From assembly GCF_001983935.1 (NCBI RefSeq), contig NZ_CP017641.1, forward strand, positions 6,109,001-6,173,000: DNA of 64,000 bases, given 5' to 3'. Origin of the DNA: Fuerstiella marisgermanici. GTDB taxonomy: Bacteria; Planctomycetota; Planctomycetia; Planctomycetales; Planctomycetaceae. Each line of letters starts with the position of its first letter. Positions within the stretch are counted from its first letter, which is position 1. Shown here in pieces: positions 19,014 to 28,240 of the stretch. The position numbers and the translations under genes are program-made. The notes under the pieces were generated by a model that was not told where the DNA came from, searched no databases, and saw only the letters and a list, made by a program, of their open reading frames with translations.

Positions 19014-19784
19014 TCACGCTACGCCTTCCGGAATCGCATTTTCTACGGCATCGATAAGGTCCGATTCCACTTTCGCCAACGCATCACGAATACTCCACGC
19101 CAGCTTGCAACCGGGAGCATGCAGTTCGATACCGCACACAAGTTTGTCATTGACTCGGAAATCCACACCGCCATTTTCGTCCGCCAGGCTCTGTATTCTA
19201 TTGACAATTTCTAATTGCTCATCGCCTGACAGATCGTGCGAGGTCTCAATCACTAGACCGTCTTTGCGTAATGCGGCCGCAATGGGTTCGATGGTGGTCG
19301 CGTCGGCGTTCGTAAGCTCCGACAGAAAACGTTCCACCATACGAGTCTGCAGACGTTCGTCAGACAGATCCTGTAACAGGTGACGGCTCACGTCAGTGGC
19401 ATGCTGCGATACCTGAAGTTGCAGTTCTTTGAGTAACGTTTGTTTTTCACGAGCCAGCGAACGCTGCCACTGAGTCTTCGCAGTAGCAACTTCCTCACGG
19501 CTGCGCTGCATCTGCTGCTTCTGCCATTCGTCGGCCGCCTGCCTGGCCTCTTCCAGCGATTTGTCGCGTGTGGCGTTTAGCTGCTGAAGCTGTAATTCAT
19601 AGTCTTTGCGAATCGCTTCGGCCTGAGCGGTCGCGTCTGCAGCTTCCGCCTGTCGTGCTGCCATGGCGTCTTCGCGTTTTTGCATCGCGTTCAGGATCGG
19701 ACCGTACAGGAATCGCTTCAACAACCAAATCAGGATCAGGAAGTTGATGATCTGCGCGACAAATGTAAACCAGTCGATAGTCAT
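19014..19784 (-). CDS. atpF: N-type ATPase subunit b with delta-like C-terminal part
   Basis: Peripheral stalk subunit, 256 residues against about 156 for an ordinary b. One N-terminal membrane helix (5-28, FVAQIINFLILIWLLKRFLY) is followed by the conserved GPILNAMQKRE and a very long charged coiled coil to about residue 160. The last 50 residues (GVDFRVNDKLVCGIELHAPG) resemble the C-terminal part of delta/OSCP-type subunits. No separate atpH gene exists in the operon, so this protein probably supplies both roles. The gene follows atpE by 4 bp. Confidence 0.87.
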   Translation of the reverse strand: MTIDWFTFVAQIINFLILIWLLKRFLYGPILNAMQKREDAMAARQAEAADATAQAEAIRKDYELQLQQLNATRDKSLEEARQAADEWQKQQMQRSREEVATAKTQWQRSLAREKQTLLKELQLQVSQHATDVSRHLLQDLSDERLQTRMVERFLSELTNADATTIEPIAAALRKDGLVIETSHDLSGDEQLEIVNRIQSLADENGGVDFRVNDKLVCGIELHAPGCKLAWSIRDALAKVESDLIDAVENAIPEGVA

Positions 19785-19788
19785 CTCA

Positions 19789-20046
19789 CTACGAGCTCAG
19801 AAACGGATTGGCGAATAGTAAAATCATCGACACGACGAAACAGTAGATGGCCGTCGATTCCACCATCGCCAGACCGACAAACAGGGTTCTCGTGATCGTG
19901 TTGGCTTCGTCCGGTTGCTGCGCGATGGCCGACAATGCCTGCGCTAACGCTCGGCCTTCACCCAGCGCCGGTGCGATTGAGCCAATCGAAATTGTGAGCC
20001 CCGCTGTGACAATCGAAGCCACGGAAATCAGCGTATTGGAGTCCAT
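19789..20046 (-). CDS. atpE: N-type ATPase subunit c (rotor ring)
   Basis: Two-helix proteolipid of 85 residues that forms the rotor ring. Helix 1 ends in the motif PALGEGRALAQAL with a glutamate (E30) where sodium-binding c subunits of Ilyobacter have a glutamine. Helix 2 holds the ion carboxylate in ESTAIY (E63, S64, T65, Y68). The EST-x-x-Y part is the sodium signature, while the double carboxylate is the N-ATPase hallmark. N-ATPases were first proposed to pump sodium; later ring work on a Burkholderia enzyme favoured protons, to my recollection. The coupling ion is therefore open. Confidence 0.95.
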   Translation of the reverse strand: MDSNTLISVASIVTAGLTISIGSIAPALGEGRALAQALSAIAQQPDEANTITRTLFVGLAMVESTAIYCFVVSMILLFANPFLSS

Positions 20047-20048
20047 GA

Positions 20049-20732
20049 TTATCTTTCAACCTGAGTTGCCGAGGCGATGTACACCATGGCCAGCACAGAA
20101 AAAATGTAGGCCTGAATCATGCCGGTCAGCAGTCCAAACAGCTGCATCAACACGGGAATAAACAACGGCACGAAGCCGAGCAGAATGGCAGCAATCACCG
20201 TGCCGCTCATCATATTTCCGTACAAACGCACGGCCAGGGCGAGTGTCCGAGACAGCTCACCGATGACGTTAAAGGGCAGCATCAATATCGATGGCTGCAG
20301 GTACTGTTGCAGGTAGTTCCAAACGCCTTTGCGAGCGATCCCGAACATCGGCACAGCCACGAACACGCAGGTTGCCAGAGCGGCCGTCGTCGACAGTGAA
20401 CCTGTGGGAGGTGTGTAGCCAGGAAAGATGGACAGCAAGTTCGCGAATGCCAGAAACAGAAACAGCGATCCGACAAACGGCATATAACGTTCCGGTTCAC
20501 GGCCGCCCACATCCCGAATCTGATCGCGCAATGCAGACACCAGAATTTCCAGCACGTGTTGTCCCTTCGACAGTTTGGTTCCCGTCGAAAGTCGGCGCGT
20601 GACCAGCCATGAAATTCCGACCAGCAGCACCATGACCAGCCAGGTAAACAGGATCGTGCGGTTCAGCCCCACTGGCCCCCATTGCCACAACACGGCATCC
20701 GGAGAAATCTGAATATCGTTCCCGCTACTCAC
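20049..20732 (-). CDS. atpB: N-type ATPase subunit a (stator ion channel)
   Basis: The GTG at 20732 is preferred: GAGGAG lies 6 bases upstream, and it makes an 8-base overlap with atpR; an ATG at 20762 is the alternative. This gives 227 residues with five or six membrane segments. The essential stator arginine is in LAVRLYGNMMSG, matching R210 of E. coli. N-type features are the start ISPDAVLWQWGPVGLNRTIL and the segment TRRLSTGTKLS. It lies between atpR and atpE, 2 bp before atpE. Confidence 0.92.
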   Translation of the reverse strand: MSSGNDIQISPDAVLWQWGPVGLNRTILFTWLVMVLLVGISWLVTRRLSTGTKLSKGQHVLEILVSALRDQIRDVGGREPERYMPFVGSLFLFLAFANLLSIFPGYTPPTGSLSTTAALATCVFVAVPMFGIARKGVWNYLQQYLQPSILMLPFNVIGELSRTLALAVRLYGNMMSGTVIAAILLGFVPLFIPVLMQLFGLLTGMIQAYIFSVLAMVYIASATQVER

Positions 20733-21015
20733 TTCCCGCTCCTCGAAGAACGCTCCTGCCATGCGTCGCCAGCAAACGCACGCCGACGAATCCCAATAAG
20801 CAAGCAACCATCGCCCCGGCATCGCCGTTGCTGAAGTACCAGACGCCCCAACACACGATCGCCGTTCGTAGAATCATGCTTGAAATCGCCAGCAGACCAG
20901 GCCGTTTCGACGTCGGTAGCTTGCGGACAGTCGCCCACAGACCACCGAAAAAGATGACGCCTAAGACCATGCCCACGACAATCATGATTCCGTATTGAAT
21001 TAGCGGATAATCCAT
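20725..21015 (-). CDS. atpR: N-ATPase subunit AtpR
   Basis: A 96-residue protein with three hydrophobic segments (about 5-27, 41-60 and 66-84) and the sequence SSMILRTAIV, whose membrane arginine is the conserved AtpR residue thought to interact with the extra c-ring carboxylate. The ATG at 21015 shares its A with the stop codon of atpQ (TAATG), indicating translational coupling and fixing the start. AtpR occurs only in N-ATPase operons. Confidence 0.88.
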   Translation of the reverse strand: MDYPLIQYGIMIVVGMVLGVIFFGGLWATVRKLPTSKRPGLLAISSMILRTAIVCWGVWYFSNGDAGAMVACLLGFVGVRLLATHGRSVLRGAGSE

Positions 21016-21282
21016 TACCGCACCCCGCCTTCGTCTCTCAGCCAGCGCCACGCATTCCAACACCCGATAAACAGCCCCAGCAACAAAAGCATCAACGTCC
21101 ACGATCGACGACTTTCGAATCTCGCGTCAATCCACACACCAACGGCGGCCCCCATCAATGTCGGAATCGCCACCGACCAGCCCACCAGCCCGAACATTCC
21201 GAGACCGAACCAAACTTTATGGCCCTGTTCGTTTTTCGCCTTAATGCGGCGAGCTTCCTTCTTTGCAATTTCCTTTTCAACG

Positions 21283-21293
<11 letters not shown>
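21015..21293 (-). CDS. atpQ: N-ATPase subunit AtpQ (AtpI/AtpZ-like)
   Basis: A 92-residue membrane protein. A charged N-terminus (MSDDVEKEIAKKEARRIK) is followed by two membrane helices (about 27-48 and 60-78) and a basic end, as in the AtpI/AtpZ helper family that aids c-ring assembly or magnesium handling. The ATG at 21293 overlaps the end of atpC by 11 bases. A longer in-frame start exists upstream but would lie fully inside atpC. Confidence 0.88.
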
Positions 21294-23135
<1,842 letters not shown>

Positions 23136-23356
23136 TCACGTTCAATGGCGTCCGGACAAAAATCGTTGCTCTCCTCAACACAAACTCCGCAGCGCTAATC
23201 CCACAGCGCAGCAAGCAAGTCGTCCTTCACAAGCTTCAAACACAGCGCCCCCCTGTGCTTCAGCGAGACACTGATGCCGTGCATCGCCTCCGGCTTCGGC
23301 TTCGGGTTAAACGCAGTGGACCCCGGTGCTGAAGTGAGCGAAGACTCCTGCCTGTT

Positions 23357-23842
23357 CTATGCAAGATAGTGCGACAAAAACTGTGTCATCCGCTGAGGAC
23401 TTACGATCCCAATCGGCCGCTGGTCCGCATCGATGACCGGCACGTGGCGAAGACCACTGACCGCCATGATAGAAAGCACCTTCGCTGTCGAATCGTGTTG
23501 GTGCACGAACACAGGATTCGCGGTCATGACAGCTCGTATCGGCCCGTCAATCACGTCGTCGTATTCCAGGCACACTTTGTCCAGCACATCGCGATCGCCG
23601 AAGATGCCGACAAGTTTGCCATCTTCCTGCACCAGCACGCATGCGATTTGGCGGCCCACCATCAACTTCATGGTTTCGCGAACCGACGTGCTGGCCTCGA
23701 TGCACGTCATCGGCTGTGCCTGAATGCTTTCGACGGTCTTTTCGTGCAACGCCTGCTCAACAGGGTCATCGAAATTCGGGCCATCGTAGTTTTCCAACGG
23801 ATCTTCAAAACTACCAGAGTCGGTTTGATTGGAGTCGGCCAT
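23357..23842 (-). CDS. CBS-pair domain protein
   Basis: 161 residues: an acidic tail of about 35 residues, then two CBS motifs (about 38-95 and 100-160). CBS 1 contains TSVRETMKLMVGRQIACVLV and a DGKLVGIFGDRD end; CBS 2 ends in a DADQRPIGIVS block. CBS pairs bind adenine nucleotides or NAD and act as energy sensors. There is no attached catalytic domain. It begins 1 bp after the neighbouring CBS gene stops and is likely co-translated with it. The partner is unknown. Confidence 0.88.
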   Translation of the reverse strand: MADSNQTDSGSFEDPLENYDGPNFDDPVEQALHEKTVESIQAQPMTCIEASTSVRETMKLMVGRQIACVLVQEDGKLVGIFGDRDVLDKVCLEYDDVIDGPIRAVMTANPVFVHQHDSTAKVLSIMAVSGLRHVPVIDADQRPIGIVSPQRMTQFLSHYLA

Positions 23843-23843
23843 C

Positions 23844-24314
23844 TCAGGCTCCTTCTTTCCGGGTTGAAAGGTCTACGCCAGTGGCGTCCTGAGTCATCAC
23901 TTCGTGAGGAAACATCTCGGCGACAAATTCCATCATCGATTTCTGGCCAGTAATGCCGACGACATGACGGTCTTCGTCCAGAACCGCGATGAATCGAATG
24001 TTGTGCTCTTCCATCGCTTCCAGCACCATGCCGACTCCATCGGTCGGCAACACCCACGGAAGCCGCTCAACCATTTGGTGTTCTACGCTATCGTCCAGAA
24101 CCGAAATCGATTCGTTGATGGCGCTTCGCAGCATACCCTCGGTAAACATCCCGGCGGCCTTATCGTCATCATCCACGACAATCACGCATCCCAGTTTTGC
24201 CGCACGCATCTTGACAACCGCTTCGCGCACCGTGGCCGACTTATGAATCGTCGTGGCCGGGCGGAGATTCAGCTTGTTGACCGTTGTCGTTTGAAGTTGT
24301 TCCTTGAGTCCCAT
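23844..24314 (-). CDS. CBS-pair domain protein
   Basis: Two CBS motifs in 156 residues from the ATG at 24314, supported by an AGGGG sequence 8 bases upstream and by the length of its neighbour. CBS 1 reads ATTIHKSATVREAVVKMRAA and continues to DKAAGMFTEG; CBS 2 reads VGMVLEAMEEHNIRFIAVLD and RHVVGITG. An alternative ATG at 24386 overlaps the stop of the upstream haem protein gene (ATGA) and would add 24 residues. Probable operon with the other CBS gene and the haem protein gene. Confidence 0.85.
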   Translation of the reverse strand: MGLKEQLQTTTVNKLNLRPATTIHKSATVREAVVKMRAAKLGCVIVVDDDDKAAGMFTEGMLRSAINESISVLDDSVEHQMVERLPWVLPTDGVGMVLEAMEEHNIRFIAVLDEDRHVVGITGQKSMMEFVAEMFPHEVMTQDATGVDLSTRKEGA

Positions 24315-24382
24315 TTCGGACACCCCTGTTTGAACGTAACAGTGTGAAACAAACGGCGCTTCTGCCGCCGATCGTTGGTTAC

Positions 24383-24898
24383 TCATTTGCGTTGCGGTTC
24401 CAGATCCGCCAGTACAACATTCCTGACCCATTCGTGACACTTGATACAACTCATTGTGACGTTCACCCAGGCAAGTGACGCACCGTCGATCGACCGCTTG
24501 TCGGCCTTGTTGTAAAGGTCGGCGACCGCGTTGCGAAACTGCGTGCTGTGCTGCAGATACATCATGTCATTCGATGCACGCCAACGCTCTTCCTTGCTCA
24601 TCTCCAGAAGTTTGTCAGCGTTGACTGCCACTGATTTCAAATCGTCAGTCATCAGGCCTTCGAGAATGCGGCTTGAGGCGGCCAGTTTCTGCTGCATGAA
24701 TCGATCAAGAGCTCCGTCGCCAGCTTCGTTGTCGGCTTTCTTCCCGTCCTGCTGCTCCTCCGCCGCAGGCACTGCCGGTTTCGCCGCCGTGAGCTGCTTC
24801 TGAGCCGATGGCTGCTGTGCGGCTGTTCCGTTCCACTCGACGAAAAGAAAGGCAACAACGGGAATCGCAAGGAACAAGAGGGGGCGAGTTTTTCGCAT
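24383..24898 (-). CDS. small single-haem c-type cytochrome
   Basis: The ATG at 24898 has AAGGA upstream and is followed by a classic signal peptide (RKTRPLLFLAIPVVAFLFVE). The 171-residue protein is helical and exported. One c-type haem motif CIKCH lies near the end (C151, C154, H155). A helical body with a late haem site resembles four-helix cytochromes c'-like or cytochrome b562/c families. No known function can be assigned. The gene is the first of a probable operon with the two CBS-pair genes. Confidence 0.8.
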   Translation of the reverse strand: MRKTRPLLFLAIPVVAFLFVEWNGTAAQQPSAQKQLTAAKPAVPAAEEQQDGKKADNEAGDGALDRFMQQKLAASSRILEGLMTDDLKSVAVNADKLLEMSKEERWRASNDMMYLQHSTQFRNAVADLYNKADKRSIDGASLAWVNVTMSCIKCHEWVRNVVLADLEPQRK

Positions 24899-25019
24899 GA
24901 TGCTTCCTTTGTGATGGACAGAAATGTCGTTGCGAATCAACGCAAAAAATGTTTCGCAACACCTTCCTTAGCTAATGCAGAAACCATGCCAACGTGAAGT
25001 TGCAACTACAGCGAATCTC

Positions 25020-25107
25020 GCTGACTTGTGGCGGCGGAACACGCGTTTCGCAAGATGAAGGCGGTTTCCGACGAGCCCAAACCGTCAACAACAAAAAGGA
25101 AACTGCT
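25020..25107. repeat. 88-bp dispersed intergenic repeat, copy 1
   Basis: Aligns without gaps to 37329-37416, about 71 of 88 positions identical by eye; both begin GCTGACTTGTGGC and end AAACTGCT. It is in an intergenic position 3' of the haem protein gene at 25123. Confidence 0.75.
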
Positions 25108-25122
25108 GCAAGGAATACGGAA

Positions 25123-25575
25123 TTACGGATAGTCGCGAATGTAGTCATGGCAGGCGATGCAGGTCGCTGTAAGGTTTTGCTGTACGTACGCGGTCGCTTC
25201 CAATTCTTTTCGGCGGGCCATTCGCTCAAGTTGCCCCGCCAGGCGAGCGAATTCCATGCGGAAATGTTCGTAGACCTGCTCGTCTGACTTGTCGCCCGCT
25301 TTCTCCAGATCTGGTGGTGGCGTCAGGCTGATTTTCGATAACGCGGCGGCCGCTTTTTCGATGGATTTGAAGTCCTGTGTGACGAGTCCCGCCAGAATAT
25401 TTTGAGAATGCTGCAGCTTGGCCTGCATCATGATTTGAGTATCTTCGTTGCGGATGCTCTTACCTTCGTCCGGGGTCACCGGAATTGGTTTCACTTGAGC
25501 ATTCAACATCGAAGTGACCGCAATTCCAGCCGCCACAATCAATCCGGTCAGTGCGAAGTTGCGTCGCGAAAACAT
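25123..25575 (-). CDS. small single-haem c-type cytochrome
   Basis: The ATG at 25575 has CGGAG upstream and is followed by a signal peptide (MFSRRNFALTGLIVAAGIAV). The 150-residue protein has one haem motif CIACH (C139, C142, H143) close to its end. Its order of features and the segments SQNILAGLVTQDFKSI and the other protein's SSRILEGLMTDDLKSV mark it as a paralogue of the cytochrome at 24383. Periplasmic role is likely; redox partner unknown. Confidence 0.8.
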   Translation of the reverse strand: MFSRRNFALTGLIVAAGIAVTSMLNAQVKPIPVTPDEGKSIRNEDTQIMMQAKLQHSQNILAGLVTQDFKSIEKAAAALSKISLTPPPDLEKAGDKSDEQVYEHFRMEFARLAGQLERMARRKELEATAYVQQNLTATCIACHDYIRDYP

Positions 25576-25892
25576 ACGAATCTCCGTAAGGATGCTGAGC
25601 AGCAAAGTCGGGTGCAGAAAGCCACTTGCAAGACTGCGGACGCAAATGCGGTGCCCGCGAAACGAAAGTTCTGAACCCATAGAAATGACAACGACCGCCG
25701 CAGCACTGGCACTCGCAATCCGAAATCACAGCGCGCCAATGTGTGCGACTGCGTCACAGGTGTGACACTTTCGGGGCCGCTGCACATCCGACAACTACCT
25801 GCGCGAGTCGCCACCATGTAACCGTCTTGTCCCACGCTCAACGGCATCGCAGCGATGGGGCACGCAGATTCAGGCCGATCAGCCCAGCAGAA
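25576..25892. other. intergenic region with possible shared regulatory words
   Basis: About 315 bp without a gene. It contains the words AATGTGTGCGA (25738-25748) and TGTGACACT (25761-25769), which also occur as a pair at 5569-5602. The rest shows nothing I recognise. Confidence 0.4.
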
Positions 25893-26438
25893 TCAGCCGT
25901 TTTCTACAGCGTCCACCCTGGCGAAAATCTCAGCGGTGTCAGGCCTGTCGTGTGGCGAATCACTTGCGAAGTAGAACCGGACTATGCCATTCGGGTCGAT
26001 CAGCACATCACCGCCAAGCTGGCGGTAGTCTGAACCCGGTTTGTGAACGCGGCGGCCGCGTAAGATCAGCTTCAGGTAGTTCCAGATCGAAGCTGGTCCC
26101 AGAATCGACCACCAGGAACCACGCCCCATTCCGTAGGCGTCGTAGGTCCGATGTTCAGAATCAATCAGCAACGGCCACCGCAAGCCAGTCTGCCGGATGT
26201 AAGACGTCGCCATCACGTCGGCGTCAAAGGTGATGATCGCCACATCGACGTTTCGATCCCGAAACTGAAGTTCCCGCTGACGCAACTGCGTCACGTGCTC
26301 ACGGCACGGCAGTCAGCCAAGGTGACGATGAAACACCAGCAGCAACCAACGACCTCGATAGTCCACCGGCCGATGCTCAACACCATCCACGTCAGGCAGC
26401 TCAAAGCCAGGAGCAGGTTTATTCAGAAGTGACATCAT
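25893..26438 (-). CDS. peroxiredoxin-like / AhpC-TSA fold selenoprotein with in-frame UGA (Sec42)
   Basis: Reading from the ATG at 26438 (or 26435) gives a full thioredoxin-fold protein of 181 residues if the TGA at 26313-26315 is read as selenocysteine. The part before it (KPAPGFELPDVDG, then RGRWLLLVFHRHLG) is the typical AhpC/TSA start, and the active site then reads U42-L-P-C45-REH, a UxxC redox motif. After it come DVAIITFDAD, LRWPLLIDSEH and a late GGDVLIDPNGIVRF strand, all in the same frame. The TGA sits exactly where relatives have the catalytic cysteine. A hairpin lies 19 bases downstream. A pseudogene or sequence error is the alternative. Without readthrough only a GTG-started fragment at 25893-26294 remains. 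Confidence 0.75.
26278..26293 (-). promoter_or_regulatory. candidate bacterial SECIS hairpin
   Basis: On the minus strand, TGACGC-AGTT-GCGTCA forms a perfect 6-bp stem with a 4-base loop. It begins 19 bases after the TGA, and the loop starts 25 bases after it with G as second base. This fits the remembered bacterial SECIS rule of a short apical loop with an early G, 16-37 bases from UGA. A competing pairing joins GCTGAC (containing the UGA) to GTCAGC at 26276-26281. Confidence 0.5.
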
Positions 26439-26722
26439 TCAAGTGATTGTAGCCAGGCCCGGTGACCACAACCATGATATGTCAGCAGGCGTCGAACAAC
26501 CGTGGCGGCATGCAGACGCGGGCAGCAGTGCCAGTCAGCGACGTTTTCCAGCCATCACCGCCGTTGAATCAGCCTCGGTTCGCTACATTGCATCCCCGCC
26601 CATTTCCCGTTATCCCTTCCCATTCTTTCGCCCCCTACGAACTGACCGAGACACGCCAACCCACCCATGTCCGACGACACAAAATGCAGCTGTAATCGCA
26701 GCTTTGGAACATCGCCAACACT

Positions 26723-28240
26723 TTGCGAGGCAAAATGGGGGCGGATGAGTTCCGCGATTACATCCTGGGATTCATCTTTTACAAATACCTGTCTGAACGC
26801 ATGCATCTGTTCGCGGACGAGATTCTGCAGCACGACGGCATCAAGTTCGACGAAATCGACGAAGACACACCCGACGGCCTGGAAATGCTGGACGCCATCA
26901 AAGACGAATCCGTCGGGCGGCTGGGTTATTTTCTGAAACCTTCCGAACTGTTCCACCAGCTGGCTCAAAAGGGAGCTCAAAAGACCGGCAACTTCATTCT
27001 GGAAGACCTGACCGCCGTCTTAAAGCACATCGAAGCCAGCACGATGGGCCACGACAGCGAAGACGACTTCGAAGGCCTGTTCGAAGATCTCGATCTGGGC
27101 TCGTCCAAGCTGGGGAAGACCGAAAACCAGAAAAACGAACTCATCGCCAAGGTGCTCGTTCATCTGGATCAGATCGACTTTCGTCTGGCCGATACTCAGG
27201 CCGACGTGCTGGGCGATGCCTATGAATATCTGATCGGGCAGTTCGCCAGCGGAGCCGGCAAGAAGGCGGGCGAGTTCTACACGCCTCAGCAAGTCAGCAC
27301 CATTCTGGCTCGCATTGTCACCAGCGGCAAACAGAGTCTGAAAAACGTGTACGACCCCACGTGCGGTTCCGGTTCGTTGTTGTTGCGAGTCGCCAAAGAA
27401 CTGCCGGAAGGCGAACTGATTCAGTTCTATGGTCAGGAAATGAACCCGACCACCTACAACCTGGCCCGCATGAACATGATTCTGCACGGTGTGCATTATC
27501 AGCGTTTTGATTTGAAGAATGAAGACACGCTGGAACATCCCGCTCCTGAACACGCCGACCTGCGTTTCGACGCCATCGTGGCCAATCCGCCGTTTTCTGC
27601 CAAATGGTCGGCCAGTGCGATTCATGAAAACGATGACCGCTTCAGTGCTTATGGCAAACTGGCTCCCAAAACCAAAGCCGACTTTGCGTTCGTGCAGCAC
27701 ATGGTTCATCATCTGGACGACGGCGGTACGATGGCCTGCGTGTTGCCGCATGGCGTGCTGTTTCGAGGAGCCGCCGAAGGCCACATCCGCCGCTACCTGA
27801 TCGAAGACTGCAACTATCTGGACGCCGTCATCGGCCTGCCGAGCAACATTTTCTACGGCACGGGCATTCCGACCTGCATTCTGGTGTTGAAGAAGCAGCG
27901 AGATAACCCCGACGACATTCTGTTCATCGACGCCAGCCAGGGTTTCGAAAAGGTGGGCAATCAGAACGAGCTTCGCCCGGAACACATCGACCGCATCATC
28001 GACACGTTTCGCGATCGCAAGAGCATCGAAAAGCTCAGCCACGTCGCCGACCTCAGCGAGGTCGCAGAAAACGACTACAACCTGAACATCCCGAGGTATG
28101 TGGATACGTTTGATGAGGAGGAGCCGGTGGATCTGGATGAGGTCGCGGCGAAGCTCGCGGCATTAGAAAATGACATGGTGGAAACGAATTCCGTGGTTGC
28201 TGAGTTCTGTCAGGAACTTGGAATTAAGGCACCGTTCTGA
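26723..28240 (+). CDS. hsdM: type I restriction-modification system methyltransferase subunit, N-terminus damaged
   Basis: Adenine-N6 methyltransferase subunit of a type I system. An N-terminal helical domain (RGKMGADEFRDYILGFIFYK) is followed by the SAM-binding segment YDPTCGSGSLLLR and the catalytic motif NPPF in VANPPFSAKW. The start is uncertain: the conserved family sequence begins earlier (SQLWNIANTL, from 26696), but an in-frame TAA at 26693-26695 separates it from an ATG at 26684. Only a TTG (26723) or the internal ATG at 26735 can start translation, neither with a ribosome site. The gene ends in TGATG, coupled to hsdS. Confidence 0.85.
   Translation: MRGKMGADEFRDYILGFIFYKYLSERMHLFADEILQHDGIKFDEIDEDTPDGLEMLDAIKDESVGRLGYFLKPSELFHQLAQKGAQKTGNFILEDLTAVLKHIEASTMGHDSEDDFEGLFEDLDLGSSKLGKTENQKNELIAKVLVHLDQIDFRLADTQADVLGDAYEYLIGQFASGAGKKAGEFYTPQQVSTILARIVTSGKQSLKNVYDPTCGSGSLLLRVAKELPEGELIQFYGQEMNPTTYNLARMNMILHGVHYQRFDLKNEDTLEHPAPEHADLRFDAIVANPPFSAKWSASAIHENDDRFSAYGKLAPKTKADFAFVQHMVHHLDDGGTMACVLPHGVLFRGAAEGHIRRYLIEDCNYLDAVIGLPSNIFYGTGIPTCILVLKKQRDNPDDILFIDASQGFEKVGNQNELRPEHIDRIIDTFRDRKSIEKLSHVADLSEVAENDYNLNIPRYVDTFDEEEPVDLDEVAAKLAALENDMVETNSVVAEFCQELGIKAPF

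Noticed and set aside
25893-26294. Stand-alone 133-residue protein starting at GTG 26294
   Set aside because: It would lack the first strands and the redox motif of the thioredoxin fold, which are encoded directly upstream in the same frame across the TGA.
26443-26720. Gene fragments upstream of hsdM on both strands
   Set aside because: Only short frames without motifs; the region is better explained as a promoter zone with a damaged hsdM start.
27020-28042. Open frame of 340 codons on the minus strand
   Set aside because: Antisense shadow of hsdM with no motif or ribosome site.
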